Assembly: GCA_000440235.1 (NCBI GenBank)
Contig: ALKQ01000054.1
Span: forward strand, 1-60,872
Source of the DNA: Streptococcus suis 10581
Lineage (GTDB): Bacteria; Bacillota; Bacilli; Lactobacillales; Streptococcaceae
Length of the DNA: 60,872 nucleotides
Direction of reading: 5' to 3'
Shown: one piece after another, positions 18,167 through 29,552 of the stretch
Position numbering within the stretch: position 1 is the first letter of the stretch
How the letters are laid out: each line of letters begins with the position of its first letter
Notes under the pieces: generated by a model
What the model saw: the letters and a program-made list of their open reading frames with translations, nothing else
What the model was told of the DNA's origin: nothing
Databases searched by the model: none
Made by a program: the position numbers and the translations under genes

Positions 18167-19627
18167 TTACAAGATAGCTAGAATGATGAAATTCAGAATA
18201 AATAGAGCTGTAGCACCCCAAAGGATTGGATGAATTTCTTTAGCCTTACCAGTTGAAACTTTTACTAGGCAATAGAAGATAAATGCTGCTGCAATACCGT
18301 AAGAGATAGAGAAGCAAAGTGCCATGAAGAAGGCCGCAAAGAAGGCTGGAAGAGCGTCTTCAAACTGGCTCCAATCAACATCAAGGAAGGATGAAACCAT
18401 CATGACACCGACGATAATCAAGGCTGGAGCTGTTGCAGCATTTGGCACAATTCCAATGAATGGTAAAATCAAAATTGATAGTAAGAAGAGAATGGCAGTT
18501 GTAACAGCTGTCAGACCAGTACGACCACCTGCAGAGATACCTGCAGCCGATTCAACATACGTTGTTGTATTTGAAGTACCAAATAGTGCACCGATAGAGG
18601 TACCAATCGCATCTGCAAATAGCGCCTTGTCCATCTTAGAGTTAAAGCCTGTACCATTTTCGAGAGCTTTCTCATCTTCTTCTGAGAAAATACCAGTCTT
18701 ACGACCTGTACCGATAAAGGTACCAAGTGTATCAAAGGTATCTGACAAGCTGAATGCAAAGATAGTCATCAAAACAAGTGGTAGACGGCTTGAGTCAGCA
18801 AAGAGCGAAGATAGACCATCAAAAGCCGCTAGGAAAGTTGTACCAAGCTCCGCAAAGGCTGTACCGATATTGTTATTTGTAAAATCAATTGTAGACAGAT
18901 CCACAACACCTGCTGGAATACCTGCCAAAGTTGTTGCGATGATACCAATCAAAATCGCACCACGAACATTTTTAATAACCAAAACAGCTGTCAAGAGGAG
19001 ACCGAACACTGTCAAGAGAACACTTGGATCAGTGAAGGTTGAGATAGAAGGAACTACACCACCGCCAGCTAAGACAGAGAAAACACCATTTGAGAATGTT
19101 TCTGCTGTTGCTTCAGCAGGTGCAACACCATTGACAGTGATAATGTCTGAGCCAGAAGTCAGGAAAGTAATCAGGTTTGAATTTTTAAAACCAAGATAGG
19201 CAACGAAAACCCCGATACCTCCACCGATGGCATGTTGCAAGCTAATCGGAATCGCCTTAATAATGCTCTTACGAACCTTTGTAACGGTGATAAAAACGTT
19301 AAACAAACCGCAGAGGAAAACCATAGCCAAGGCTTCCTGCCAAGTAAATCCAAGACCGATAACCACTGTATAGGTAAAGAAGGCGTTCAGTCCCATCCCT
19401 GGTGCCAAGGCGTAAGGTACGTTAGCAAATAATCCCATAACAAGCGTTGATACAGCACTCGCAATAATAGTCGCTAAAAAGACTGCTTGAGTTGGCATTC
19501 CAGCAACGCTTAATACGCTCGGGTTAACAAACAAGATATATGACATGGCAAAGAAAGTCGTAAGTCCTGCCATAATTTCCGTAGAAACAGTCGTTCCTTG
19601 TTCTTTCAATTTAAAAAATTGATCCAT
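18167..19627 (-). CDS. NCS2-family purine permease (AzgA/PbuG type)
   Basis: A 486-aa membrane protein with about 12-14 hydrophobic segments. It matches the guanine/hypoxanthine/adenine permease branch of NCS2: TVSTEIMAGLTTFFAMSYILFVNP at the start, APGMGLNAFFTYTVV near residue 75, and TTTYVESAAGISAGGRTGL near 345. Two PurR-type boxes lie in its leader, supporting a purine substrate. Which base it carries cannot be told from sequence. ATG 19627 follows AAAGGAGAAATGAAAAA. Confidence 0.9.
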   Translation of the reverse strand: MDQFFKLKEQGTTVSTEIMAGLTTFFAMSYILFVNPSVLSVAGMPTQAVFLATIIASAVSTLVMGLFANVPYALAPGMGLNAFFTYTVVIGLGFTWQEALAMVFLCGLFNVFITVTKVRKSIIKAIPISLQHAIGGGIGVFVAYLGFKNSNLITFLTSGSDIITVNGVAPAEATAETFSNGVFSVLAGGGVVPSISTFTDPSVLLTVFGLLLTAVLVIKNVRGAILIGIIATTLAGIPAGVVDLSTIDFTNNNIGTAFAELGTTFLAAFDGLSSLFADSSRLPLVLMTIFAFSLSDTFDTLGTFIGTGRKTGIFSEEDEKALENGTGFNSKMDKALFADAIGTSIGALFGTSNTTTYVESAAGISAGGRTGLTAVTTAILFLLSILILPFIGIVPNAATAPALIIVGVMMVSSFLDVDWSQFEDALPAFFAAFFMALCFSISYGIAAAFIFYCLVKVSTGKAKEIHPILWGATALFILNFIILAIL

Positions 19628-19643
19628 TTTTTCATTTCTCCTT

Positions 19644-19763
19644 TTAATTTACGAACGATAAAAACATTATAATCAAAAAATATTCCAATTTCAAGTTTTT
19701 TAATCTCGAAAACGTTATTTTATTGATTTTTGACTAAAAACATCCGTAAATCCCGAACGTTGC
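19644..19763 (-). promoter_or_regulatory. Promoter and two PurBox-like sites of the purine permease gene
   Basis: Minus strand -35 TTGAAA (19689-19694), 17 bp, -10 TATAAT (19666-19671). Plus-strand AAATCCCGAACGTT (19748-19761) and ATTTACGAACGAT (19647-19659) match the Gram-positive PurBox pattern AWWWCCGAACWWT with one or two changes each. One lies well upstream of -35 and one just downstream of the start point, which would allow activation and repression respectively. No purine aptamer was seen. Confidence 0.6.
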
Positions 19764-19866
19764 AGACTTACAAAAATCTATACAAAATTTATCGCTTCTT
19801 TGCTTTTATTATCTCCTTTTGTTATACTGGAAATTATTAGTTTTAGAAAGGTAGATTGAATAGAAT

Positions 19867-20676
19867 ATGAAGAAAATAATAGCCCTTGATCTAGACGGAA
19901 CATTGTTAAACGCTGAAAGTCAACTATCTGATTACACTATTTCTACTATAAAAAAAGTTAGTCAGGCAGGACATACCGTTCTCATCGCAACAGGACGACC
20001 TTATAGAATGGCTGAAAAATTTTACCATCAATTAGAATTAGATACTCCCATGATTAATTTCAACGGTTCTTTAGTTCACATCCCTGGAAAGAAATGGCAA
20101 TGGGAACAAAATATTTTAATCGACAAAAAATACCTACTCGAATTTCTAAAAGAAGAAGAAACATTCGAGGCAGATTTTATTGCTGGTGAATACAAGAATA
20201 AATTCTACATCACTCAAAAGAACTTAGACAAGATCGATCCGGCTCTGATGGGGGTTGAACAGATTACTCCAGATACACTCATCAAACCTGAATTAATCAC
20301 TAGTGATCCTCATTCCATCCTTATGCAGACTCGTGCAACTGATAAGTATGAACTTGCAAAAGAAATGAATGCCTATTTCAAGGATGAGTTAGAAATCAAT
20401 ACGTGGGGCGGACCATTAAATATCCTCGAAACTTGTGCAAAAGGTGTCAATAAGGCAACCGCTCTGAGCTATGTTCTTAACCTCTACCAAGCCACTCCTA
20501 GCGACTTAGTTGCTTTTGGTGATGAGCACAATGACGTCGAAATGCTAGAACTCGCAGGTACCAGCTATGCCATGAAAAATTGTAGCGATACACTTCGTCC
20601 ACATGCCGACAGATTGACAGCATTTGCTAATTTTGAAGATGGTGTCGCACGTGAACTAGAAAACCTATTTTTATAG
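19867..20676 (+). CDS. Cof-type HAD-IIB phosphatase
   Basis: A 269-aa haloacid dehalogenase-superfamily hydrolase. Motif I is ALDLDGTLL (nucleophile D8, acid D10), motif II LIATGRP, motif III K in KGVNKATAL, and motif IV FGDEHNDVEML. The large C2-type cap between residues about 85 and 190 places it in the Cof/sugar-phosphatase subfamily. It stands alone between convergent and unrelated genes. Substrate unknown; such enzymes act on sugar phosphates or nucleotide cofactors. Confidence 0.88.
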   Translation: MKKIIALDLDGTLLNAESQLSDYTISTIKKVSQAGHTVLIATGRPYRMAEKFYHQLELDTPMINFNGSLVHIPGKKWQWEQNILIDKKYLLEFLKEEETFEADFIAGEYKNKFYITQKNLDKIDPALMGVEQITPDTLIKPELITSDPHSILMQTRATDKYELAKEMNAYFKDELEINTWGGPLNILETCAKGVNKATALSYVLNLYQATPSDLVAFGDEHNDVEMLELAGTSYAMKNCSDTLRPHADRLTAFANFEDGVARELENLFL

Positions 20677-20687
20677 ACATCAAAAAA

Positions 20688-20712
20688 CCTGATAAACTGT
20701 CAGTTTTTTATC
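20688..20712 (+). terminator. Weak terminator after the HAD gene
   Basis: AACCTGA and TCAGTT form a short stem with a bulge, followed by TTTTTTATC. It lies 12 bp past the stop. Confidence 0.5.
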
Positions 20713-20797
20713 ATATTCATTGCATATTTTTATCACTTTTCTGAAACATGATTATGAAAAGTTTCGGAAACATTTTGCACTTTTAACATAATTTCTC

Positions 20798-20827
20798 TTG
20801 ACAAATGCACTGAAAACGTTTTATAAT
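20798..20827 (+). promoter_or_regulatory. manLMN promoter with overlapping cre site
   Basis: Perfect -35 TTGACA (20798-20803), 18 bp, perfect -10 TATAAT (20822-20827). TGAAAACGTTTTAT (20811-20824) in the spacer matches the CcpA cre pattern TGWAARCGYTWNCW at 13 of 14 positions. CcpA bound here would block polymerase. The leader then runs about 70 nt to a GGGGG ribosome site. Confidence 0.8.
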
Positions 20828-20904
20828 AGACAAGTTCAAAAAATGTAAGCCTATTCATAGTTTTACATTTCAAAGGAACTAGAAAAAATTTAGGGGGAAC
20901 AATA

Positions 20905-21897
20905 ATGAGTATTGGAATCATTATTGCAAGTCATGGCGAATTTGCTGCTGGTATTCATCAGTCAGGTTCAATGATCTTTGGCGAACAAGAAAAAGTACAG
21001 GTTGTTACTTTTATGCCAAGTGAAGGTCCAGATGATTTATACGCTAAGCTAAATGCTGCCGTGGACGCATTCGATGCCGATGATGAAGTTTTGGTTTTGG
21101 CTGACCTTTGGAGTGGTTCACCATTCAACCAAGCAAGCCGTGTAGCTGGTGAAAATCCAGATCGTAAGTTTGCTATCATCACCGGTCTAAACTTGCCAAT
21201 GCTTATCCAAGCTTATACAGAGCGTATGATTAACGCTGCTGCTGGCGTGGAAGAAGTTGCGGCAAACATTATCAAGGAAGCCAAGGATGGTGTGAAGGTT
21301 CTTCCAGAAGAACTTCAACCCGCAGAAGCTGCTCCAGTAGCTGATGCAGCACCAGCCGCTCCACAAGGTGCAATCCCTCCAGGGACTGTTATCGGAGACG
21401 GCAAATTGAAAATCAATTTGGCTCGTATCGACACTCGTCTCTTGCACGGCCAAGTGGCGACTGGTTGGACTCCTGCTTCTAAGGCAGATCGTATCATCGT
21501 TGCATCAGATACAGTTGCTAAAGATGAATTGCGCAAACAACTTATCAAGCAAGCTGCACCTGGTAACGTAAAAGCGAACGTTGTCCCAATCAAGAAATTG
21601 ATTGAGGTTTCTAAAGACCCTCGATTCGGTAACACTCACGCCTTGATTCTCTTCGAAACACCACAGGAAGCTCTTGAAGCAATTGAAGGTGGTGTTGAAA
21701 TCAAAGAATTGAACGTTGGTTCTATGGCTCACTCAACTGGTAAAACAATGGTTAACAACGTATTGTCAATGGACAAAGATGACGTTGCAACCTTTGAAAA
21801 ATTGCGTGACTTGGGCGTTGAATTTGATGTGCGTAAAGTACCAAACGATTCGAAGAAAGACTTGTTTGAACTTATCAACAAGGCAAACGTTCAATAA
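20905..21897 (+). CDS. manL: PTS mannose-family EIIAB component ManL
   Basis: A 330-aa cytoplasmic phosphotransfer protein. The EIIA domain (1-135) carries phosphorylated H10 in ASHGEFAAG; an Ala/Pro linker (about 138-160) leads to the EIIB domain with H181 in [12 protein letters not shown]. It passes phosphate from HPr to glucose, mannose or similar sugars entering through ManMN, and in streptococci also affects carbon catabolite control. First gene of manLMN. Confidence 0.95.
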   Translation: MSIGIIIASHGEFAAGIHQSGSMIFGEQEKVQVVTFMPSEGPDDLYAKLNAAVDAFDADDEVLVLADLWSGSPFNQASRVAGENPDRKFAIITGLNLPMLIQAYTERMINAAAGVEEVAANIIKEAKDGVKVLPEELQPAEAAPVADAAPAAPQGAIPPGTVIGDGKLKINLARIDTRLLHGQVATGWTPASKADRIIVASDTVAKDELRKQLIKQAAPGNVKANVVPIKKLIEVSKDPRFGNTHALILFETPQEALEAIEGGVEIKELNVGSMAHSTGKTMVNNVLSMDKDDVATFEKLRDLGVEFDVRKVPNDSKKDLFELINKANVQ

Positions 21898-21928
21898 ATC
21901 GATCTGTTAGTATAGAAAGGATTACAAC

Positions 21929-22741
21929 ATGTCAGATATTACACTTATTTCTGCAATTCTCGTTGTCATCGTTGCCTTCTTCGCTGGTCTTGAAGGTATC
22001 CTTGACGAATTCCAATTCCATCAACCATTGGTAGCTTGTACCCTTATCGGTCTTGTGACTGGTAACTTGGCTGCAGGTGTTATGCTTGGTGGTTCTCTAC
22101 AAATGATTGCACTTGGTTGGGCAAACATCGGTGCAGCCGTTGCACCAGACGCAGCTCTTGCTTCTGTAGCTGCTGCAATCATCATGATCAAAGGTGGCGA
22201 CTTCTCAGCTGATGGTATTGCCGTTGCAACAACAACTGCTATTCCTCTTGCCGTAGCTGGTCTTTTCCTTACAATGATCGTTCGTACTATCTCAGTTGGT
22301 TTGGTACATGGCGCTGACAAAGCTGCTAAAGATGCAAACTTCGCTGCGGTAGAACGTTACCACTTGTTCGCTCTTCTCCTTCAAGGTTTGCGTATTGCAA
22401 TCCCTGCAGCACTTCTACTTGCAATGCCTGCTGAAGCTGTTCAAGCTGTCCTTGAAGCAATGCCTGAATGGCTCAAAGGCGGTATGGCAGTCGGTGGTGG
22501 TATGGTTGTTGCCGTAGGTTATGCTATGGTTATCAACATGATGGCGACTCGTGAAGTATGGCCATTCTTCGCAATCGGTTTTGCCCTTGCAGCTATCAGC
22601 CAATTGACACTGATTGCACTTGGAACCATCGGTGTTGCTATTGCTTTCATTTACCTCAACCTCTCTAAACAAGGCGGATCAGGTAACGGTGGTAACGCTG
22701 GTTCAAATGACCCAATCGGCGATATCCTTGAAGACTACTAA
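21929..22741 (+). CDS. manM: PTS mannose-family EIIC component ManM
   Basis: A 270-aa membrane permease with the family regions FQFHQPLVACTLIGLVTGN (residues about 28-47) and GGSLQMIALGWANIGAAVAPD (about 54-74), rich in Ala/Gly helices. It forms the sugar channel with ManN. It begins 31 bp after manL with AGAAAGGATT before the ATG. The hydrophilic tail is Gly/Asn-rich (GGSGNGGNAGSND). Confidence 0.95.
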   Translation: MSDITLISAILVVIVAFFAGLEGILDEFQFHQPLVACTLIGLVTGNLAAGVMLGGSLQMIALGWANIGAAVAPDAALASVAAAIIMIKGGDFSADGIAVATTTAIPLAVAGLFLTMIVRTISVGLVHGADKAAKDANFAAVERYHLFALLLQGLRIAIPAALLLAMPAEAVQAVLEAMPEWLKGGMAVGGGMVVAVGYAMVINMMATREVWPFFAIGFALAAISQLTLIALGTIGVAIAFIYLNLSKQGGSGNGGNAGSNDPIGDILEDY

Positions 22742-22758
22742 GAGAAGGGAGATTCATC

Positions 22759-23670
22759 ATGTCAGAAAAAATTCAACTTTCCGTAAGCGATCGTAAAAAA
22801 GTTTGGTGGCGTTCAACCTTCCTTCAAGGTTCTTGGAACTACGAGCGTATGCAAAACTTAGGTTGGGCCTATGCAATGATCCCAGCGATCAAAAAACTTT
22901 ACACGAAAAAAGAAGATCAAGCTGCTGCTCTTGAGCGCCACTTGGAATTCTTCAACACACACCCATACGTTGCTTCACCAATCCTTGGTGTAACTCTTGC
23001 CCTTGAAGAAGAGCGTGCTAATGGTGCTGAAATCGATGATACAGCTATCCAAGGTGTGAAAATCGGTATGATGGGACCTCTTGCTGGTATCGGTGACCCA
23101 GTCTTCTGGTTTACTGTTCGACCAATCCTTGGTGCTCTTGGTGCTTCACTTGCACTATCTGGAAATATCATGGGACCAATCATCTTCTTCTTTGGTTGGA
23201 ACGCAATCCGTATGGCTTTCCTATGGTACACACAAGAATTTGGTTATAAAGCTGGTAGCGAAATTACCAAAGACATGTCAGGTGGTATCCTTCAAGATAT
23301 TACTAAAGGTGCATCTATCCTTGGTATGTTCATCCTTGCCGTTCTTGTTCAACGTTGGGTATCTATTACTTTCGCTGTAAATCTTCCTGCTAAACAATTG
23401 TCAGAAGGTGCTTATATCGTCTTCCCAGAAGGTACTGTTACTGGTGCTGAACTTCAAGGTATCTTGGGTGACGCCCTTAGTGGACTTAGCCTTTACCCAA
23501 CTCAAGCACAAACATTGCAAGGTCAGTTGGACAGCTTGATTCCTGGTTTGATGGGACTTCTCCTTACTTTCCTCTGCATGCACTTACTCAAGAAGAAAGT
23601 AACACCAATCACAATGATTATCGGTCTCTTCATCGTAGGTATTCTTGCTCGTTTCTTCAACATTATGTAA
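22759..23670 (+). CDS. manN: PTS mannose-family EIID component ManN
   Basis: A 303-aa membrane subunit unique to mannose-type PTS. It shows SDRKKVWWRSTFLQGSWNYERMQNLGW-like N-terminal sequence, GVKIGMMGPLAGIGDPVFW near residue 95 and a C-terminal helix pair. Together with ManM it is also the known receptor for several class II bacteriocins. It ends at a strong terminator. Confidence 0.95.
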   Translation: MSEKIQLSVSDRKKVWWRSTFLQGSWNYERMQNLGWAYAMIPAIKKLYTKKEDQAAALERHLEFFNTHPYVASPILGVTLALEEERANGAEIDDTAIQGVKIGMMGPLAGIGDPVFWFTVRPILGALGASLALSGNIMGPIIFFFGWNAIRMAFLWYTQEFGYKAGSEITKDMSGGILQDITKGASILGMFILAVLVQRWVSITFAVNLPAKQLSEGAYIVFPEGTVTGAELQGILGDALSGLSLYPTQAQTLQGQLDSLIPGLMGLLLTFLCMHLLKKKVTPITMIIGLFIVGILARFFNIM

Positions 23671-23676
23671 TCAAGG

Positions 23677-23698
23677 ACCCCGCTCTTGCGGGGTTTTA
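23677..23698 (+). terminator. Terminator after manN
   Basis: ACCCCGC, loop TCTT, GCGGGGT followed by TTTATG. manO downstream would be reached by readthrough or its own promoter. Confidence 0.8.
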
Positions 23699-23729
23699 TG
23701 ATATAATGAACATCTAGGAAAGGAGCACT

Positions 23730-24089
23730 ATGGCACAATCACAAAATACAAGCGTTGAACTACAAACCACAGGGGTTTCCTACATGGGCTTTGGTGGTAA
23801 AGTTGGAAAATTCTTAGTCGGAGACAAAGCAATCGAATTTTATCCTGATAGCAACGTCGAGCGCTATATTCAGATTCCCTGGGATTCAATCCAAACTATC
23901 GGAGCCAATGTACACCAAAAAAAAGTTAGTCGGCATTTTGAAATTTATACAGAGAAAAGTCGATTCTTGTTTGCATCTAAAGATTCTGGTAAGATTCTTA
24001 AAATTGCCCGTGAACATATCGGCAATGAAAAAGTTGTGAAATTACCGACTCTTATGCAAACAATCGGCAGAACTATATTTAAAATTTGA
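23730..24089 (+). CDS. manO: DUF956 family protein (ManO-like)
   Basis: A 119-aa small cytoplasmic protein that typically follows manLMN in lactic acid bacteria. It begins QNTSVELQTTGVSYMGFGGKVGKFLVGDKAIEFYP and contains YIQIPWDSIQTIGANV and a FEIYTEKSRFLFASKDSGK stretch, like a PH-type fold. A role in controlling the mannose PTS has been suggested for the family, but no biochemical function can be read. GAAAGGAGCACT precedes the ATG, 59 bp after manN. Confidence 0.8.
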   Translation: MAQSQNTSVELQTTGVSYMGFGGKVGKFLVGDKAIEFYPDSNVERYIQIPWDSIQTIGANVHQKKVSRHFEIYTEKSRFLFASKDSGKILKIAREHIGNEKVVKLPTLMQTIGRTIFKI

Positions 24090-24156
24090 TTTTATTCGTG
24101 GTTTGGAATATACTATTGTTAATGAGTGCAGCTGTAAAGTTATTTACGGAGAGATT

Positions 24157-24305
24157 ATGATGGAATATTTATCAATAAAGCAAACATCAGAAAAATGGGT
24201 ATTATAGTTAGAAGAATACAGGTTCTTTGCGCGGATGGACGTATACCTGGTGACACAAAGTTTGGCTCATATTGGGCTATTCCTGTAGACACTGAGAAAC
24301 TATAG
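24157..24305 (+). pseudogene. Frameshifted small helix-turn-helix protein
   Basis: From ATG 24160 the frame reads MEYLSIKQTSEKW then V L stop; in the +1 frame it resumes at once with GIIVRRIQVLCADGRIPG, then DTKFGSYWAIPVDTEKL and a stop at 24303-24305. Together these make a normal excisionase/MerR-like DNA-binding peptide of about 48 aa (SIKQTSEKWGI..RRIQ.LC..GRIPG..K.G..W.IP). One lost G in the TGG-GGT run at about 24198 explains the break. The original would have sat directly upstream of the membrane-protein gene. A sequencing error is possible. Confidence 0.7.
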
Positions 24306-24355
24306 TGGGATTTATTTTTAAACAAAGAGAAATTAGAAATCTTAAGGAGATATTT

Positions 24356-24892
24356 ATGTTTTCTTTAAATTATAATAAAGATGAAAAGTTGGAATTTAAT
24401 TATAAGAGAGCCTGTGGTTTATGGTTAATTGTAGTAGCGGTGATTATTTCATTGGCAACTTTAATAGGAGGAAAACAAATCATCAATATGCAAGTATTTT
24501 GCATTGGTTATGTTATCAGTTTTTTCTCAATAAATATGAATAAAAAAGTGTTGAATAAACTATCCAACGGTTCGTCGAGTAAATTTCAAGATAAAGTTTC
24601 TCTGTATGCGATTATTTTATTATTCGTATTAATGGTTTTCTTAGGTGGACCTTTTTTTGCAACTGAGAATTGGCGATTAATTTGGCTGGGTGCATTAATG
24701 GCGACAGCTTTGCATTTTTTTCCATATTATTTTGTGCATGGAAAATCAATGATATATTTGGGGATTATTTGTACTATAAATATTGCTGTAGCTTATATTT
24801 TTACTGATATTTCATTGGTGTTAGTTGCATATATTGATGCAGCAATCAAGTTTGTATTTGGAGTGTATTTACTATTTTTTTCAAAACCATAA
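24356..24892 (+). CDS. Small integral membrane protein of unknown function
   Basis: A 178-aa protein with five or six hydrophobic helices (for example LWLIVVAVIISLATLIGG, VSLYAIILLFVLMVFLGG, LIWLGALMATALHFFPYYF, MIYLGIICTINIAVAYIF, FVFGVYLLFFS). ATG 24356 has AAGGAGATATTT upstream, better than an in-frame upstream ATG at 24305. It is much richer in A+T than its neighbours. The coupling to an HTH remnant suggests a regulator/membrane-protein pair, acquired or decaying. No function is proposed. Confidence 0.7.
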   Translation: MFSLNYNKDEKLEFNYKRACGLWLIVVAVIISLATLIGGKQIINMQVFCIGYVISFFSINMNKKVLNKLSNGSSSKFQDKVSLYAIILLFVLMVFLGGPFFATENWRLIWLGALMATALHFFPYYFVHGKSMIYLGIICTINIAVAYIFTDISLVLVAYIDAAIKFVFGVYLLFFSKP

Positions 24893-25011
24893 AAACATAG
24901 ATAACTCTCAGTTTGTCTAGGTACTACTTTTTGACGATAAACTCCATTTTGGACCTATGCGGAGTTTCAGACATTTATCAAATCATTTGACTTACATGAT
25001 TTCGAATCTAT

Positions 25012-25040
25012 TTGCCAAAAAATAAAAATTCAAGTATAAT
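25012..25040 (+). promoter_or_regulatory. serS promoter
   Basis: TTGCCA (25012-25017), 17 bp, perfect TATAAT (25035-25040). The transcript would start about 25047 at the beginning of the T-box leader. The preceding 24893-25011 holds only a possible AAACTCC/GGAGTTT stem (24939-24967). Confidence 0.8.
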
Positions 25041-25042
25041 AG

Positions 25043-26516
<1,474 letters not shown>

Positions 26517-26563
26517 CTGATCTAAGAAAAAAACAAACATCATGACGATGCTTGTCTGCCATT

Positions 26564-26591
26564 AACCCACTGATTATTCGGTGGGTTTTGT
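26564..26591 (+). terminator. serS terminator overlapping the end of the convergent gene
   Basis: AACCCAC (26564-26570) and GTGGGTT (26581-26587) form a 7-bp stem with TTTT following on the plus strand. The right arm and loop are also the last codons and stop of the convergent gene, so one sequence serves both purposes. Confidence 0.75.
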
Positions 26592-27206
26592 CATATTCAG
26601 ATAAGGTTCTAGTAGAGAAAAGCTGTTAGCCAAGCGTTTTCGCAGTTCCTCTTCAGAGGCAGTCATTCTAAATGGTACATCATACTTGACCAGTACTTTT
26701 CGAACGCGTCCTGCTTCGACGGCTTGTAATAGGCTCTGCCTATTCTCCTCAGTTCCATCTAGGCGATAAAATACCTGTCCCTCTTGCACCCAGTAATAAA
26801 GTGGTGCATGAATCGGCCAGTTCAGCACACGGTGTTGCTGAAAAAGAGAGGCCTCTACCTTCTTTCGCTCAATGAAGCTGACTTCTACTGAAATCCCCGC
26901 TTCAGCTCCCTTACCATACAGACGAATAGCTAGAGCTGAGTCCGTTAGACTAGCAGAGGGCAAACGGTAATAGGTCCAAAAATGTGGTCTGCAAATTTGG
27001 GCTTGATTCATCCATTGACTGACCCTCTCAGGCACAAAGGGACTGACGTGCTCAGCTAAGACTAAACTTAATGTCTGAAACCCCTTGCGTGCTACCTGTG
27101 CTACATTTCTTAAGGCTATCATATCGCCTACCAAAGCTCCTGCTTTTTCAGGCTTGCAATAATGAACCCCTTGATAATCCAGGTATCTGCGACACTGTTC
27201 AAGCAT
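26574..27206 (-). CDS. Conserved protein of unknown function (HI_0552-like)
   Basis: A 210-aa soluble protein without signal peptide or membrane segments. It starts MLEQCRRYLDYQGVHYCKPEKAG and contains HFWTYYRLPSASLTDSALAIRLYG and a basic C-terminal half. From memory this resembles the group called HI_0552-like; I am not certain. It overlaps the upstream acetyltransferase gene by 8 nt, so they are co-translated. No catalytic motif is evident. Confidence 0.6.
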   Translation of the reverse strand: MLEQCRRYLDYQGVHYCKPEKAGALVGDMIALRNVAQVARKGFQTLSLVLAEHVSPFVPERVSQWMNQAQICRPHFWTYYRLPSASLTDSALAIRLYGKGAEAGISVEVSFIERKKVEASLFQQHRVLNWPIHAPLYYWVQEGQVFYRLDGTEENRQSLLQAVEAGRVRKVLVKYDVPFRMTASEEELRKRLANSFSLLEPYLNMTKPTE

Positions 27207-27672
27207 CTGAATCTCCTATCCATTTCTCCATATAGACCATATCCATACCCTCCTGCTCAGGCTCGGTTTTGATAGCCTTATAGCCGAGTTTTTCGTAGAA
27301 AGCGACCAATCTAGGCTCCTGCAAGACTGTACAGAGTACCCACCGCTTGACTATCGGATAAATGCTTTCCAATTCGAGCATAGCCTTGTGACCATAGCTT
27401 TTTCCTCTGTGGTCTGGATCAATGCCAATCAAGCCTAGCCAGCCCTGGTCAGCATCTTCAGCGGCCGTTGTTCGTACTAGTCCGACTGTGTGCCCTTCCT
27501 CGACAATCTTGTAGTAGCTGCAATTTGGTCGTGCAAAGCGTGATTGGAAATAGTCCATAATTTCAATGGCAGGATTGTACTGGTCCTGATAGGTTTCATA
27601 TAAAGCCGCAAATGCTCGGTGCTGAATAGGTAGCAATTCTTCTGCGTTTGATAGATCTGCTTTTACTAACAT
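27199..27672 (-). CDS. GNAT-family N-acetyltransferase
   Basis: A 157-aa acetyl-CoA-dependent transferase. The acetyl-CoA loop is IGIDPDHRGKSYGHKAML (R/Q-x-x-G-x-G/A variant, residues about 82-99), followed by beta-5 and the tail YEKLGYKAIKTEP. CAGGAGGTTTTCC precedes the ATG. Its own substrate cannot be read from sequence; the overlapping downstream gene may act with it. Confidence 0.85.
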   Translation of the reverse strand: MLVKADLSNAEELLPIQHRAFAALYETYQDQYNPAIEIMDYFQSRFARPNCSYYKIVEEGHTVGLVRTTAAEDADQGWLGLIGIDPDHRGKSYGHKAMLELESIYPIVKRWVLCTVLQEPRLVAFYEKLGYKAIKTEPEQEGMDMVYMEKWIGDSDA

Positions 27673-27715
27673 GGAAAACCTCCTGAAATTATTTTATCCA
27701 TTGTATCAAATCTAT

Positions 27716-27735
27716 CAAAAAAATACTAGGTCTTC

Positions 27736-27743
<8 letters not shown>
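27716..27743 (-). terminator. Terminator of the fatty-acid operon, overlapping the accA stop
   Basis: Minus strand AATACTAGG, loop AAGA, CCTAGTATT, then TTTTTT. The accA stop codon TAG (27736-27738) is part of the stem. Confidence 0.88.
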
Positions 27744-29381
<1,638 letters not shown>

Positions 29382-29396
29382 CTAGTTTACTTTTTT

Positions 29397-29552
29397 TATC
29401 GTCATTTAGTTGACTTTTATTACTTCGTTAACTCGCCTTGGCTGATTGAAACAGTCTGGGGGACTGTTTCAAGTCAATGCCTAGAAACAAGAAAGCATTG
29501 AGTTATGCCTGTGGTTCGTTGCCTAGTACTAAAAGTAAACTAAAAGACTATA
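29397..29552. repeat. MITE-like element between accC and accD
   Basis: Terminal inverted repeats TATCGTCATTTAGTTGACTT (left) and, reversed, TATAGTCTTTTAGTTTACTT (right) bound a 156-bp non-coding element. Inside is a perfect 10-bp hairpin TGAAACAGTC-TGGGG-GACTGTTTCA (29447-29471). The right end supplies the TAG stop codon of accC. The same ends, in the opposite orientation, bound the 650-bp element at 41389-42038. Confidence 0.82.

Noticed and set aside
18324..19199. A 291-codon open frame antisense to the purine permease
   Set aside because: It mirrors a well-supported membrane protein gene, lacks a ribosome site, and its composition (Lys/Pro/Ser-rich with no pattern) is what the opposite strand of a permease gives.
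19628..19866. A purine riboswitch before the permease gene
   Set aside because: The leader after the promoter is about 30 nt, too short for an aptamer, and the conserved purine-aptamer core was not found; PurBoxes explain control better.
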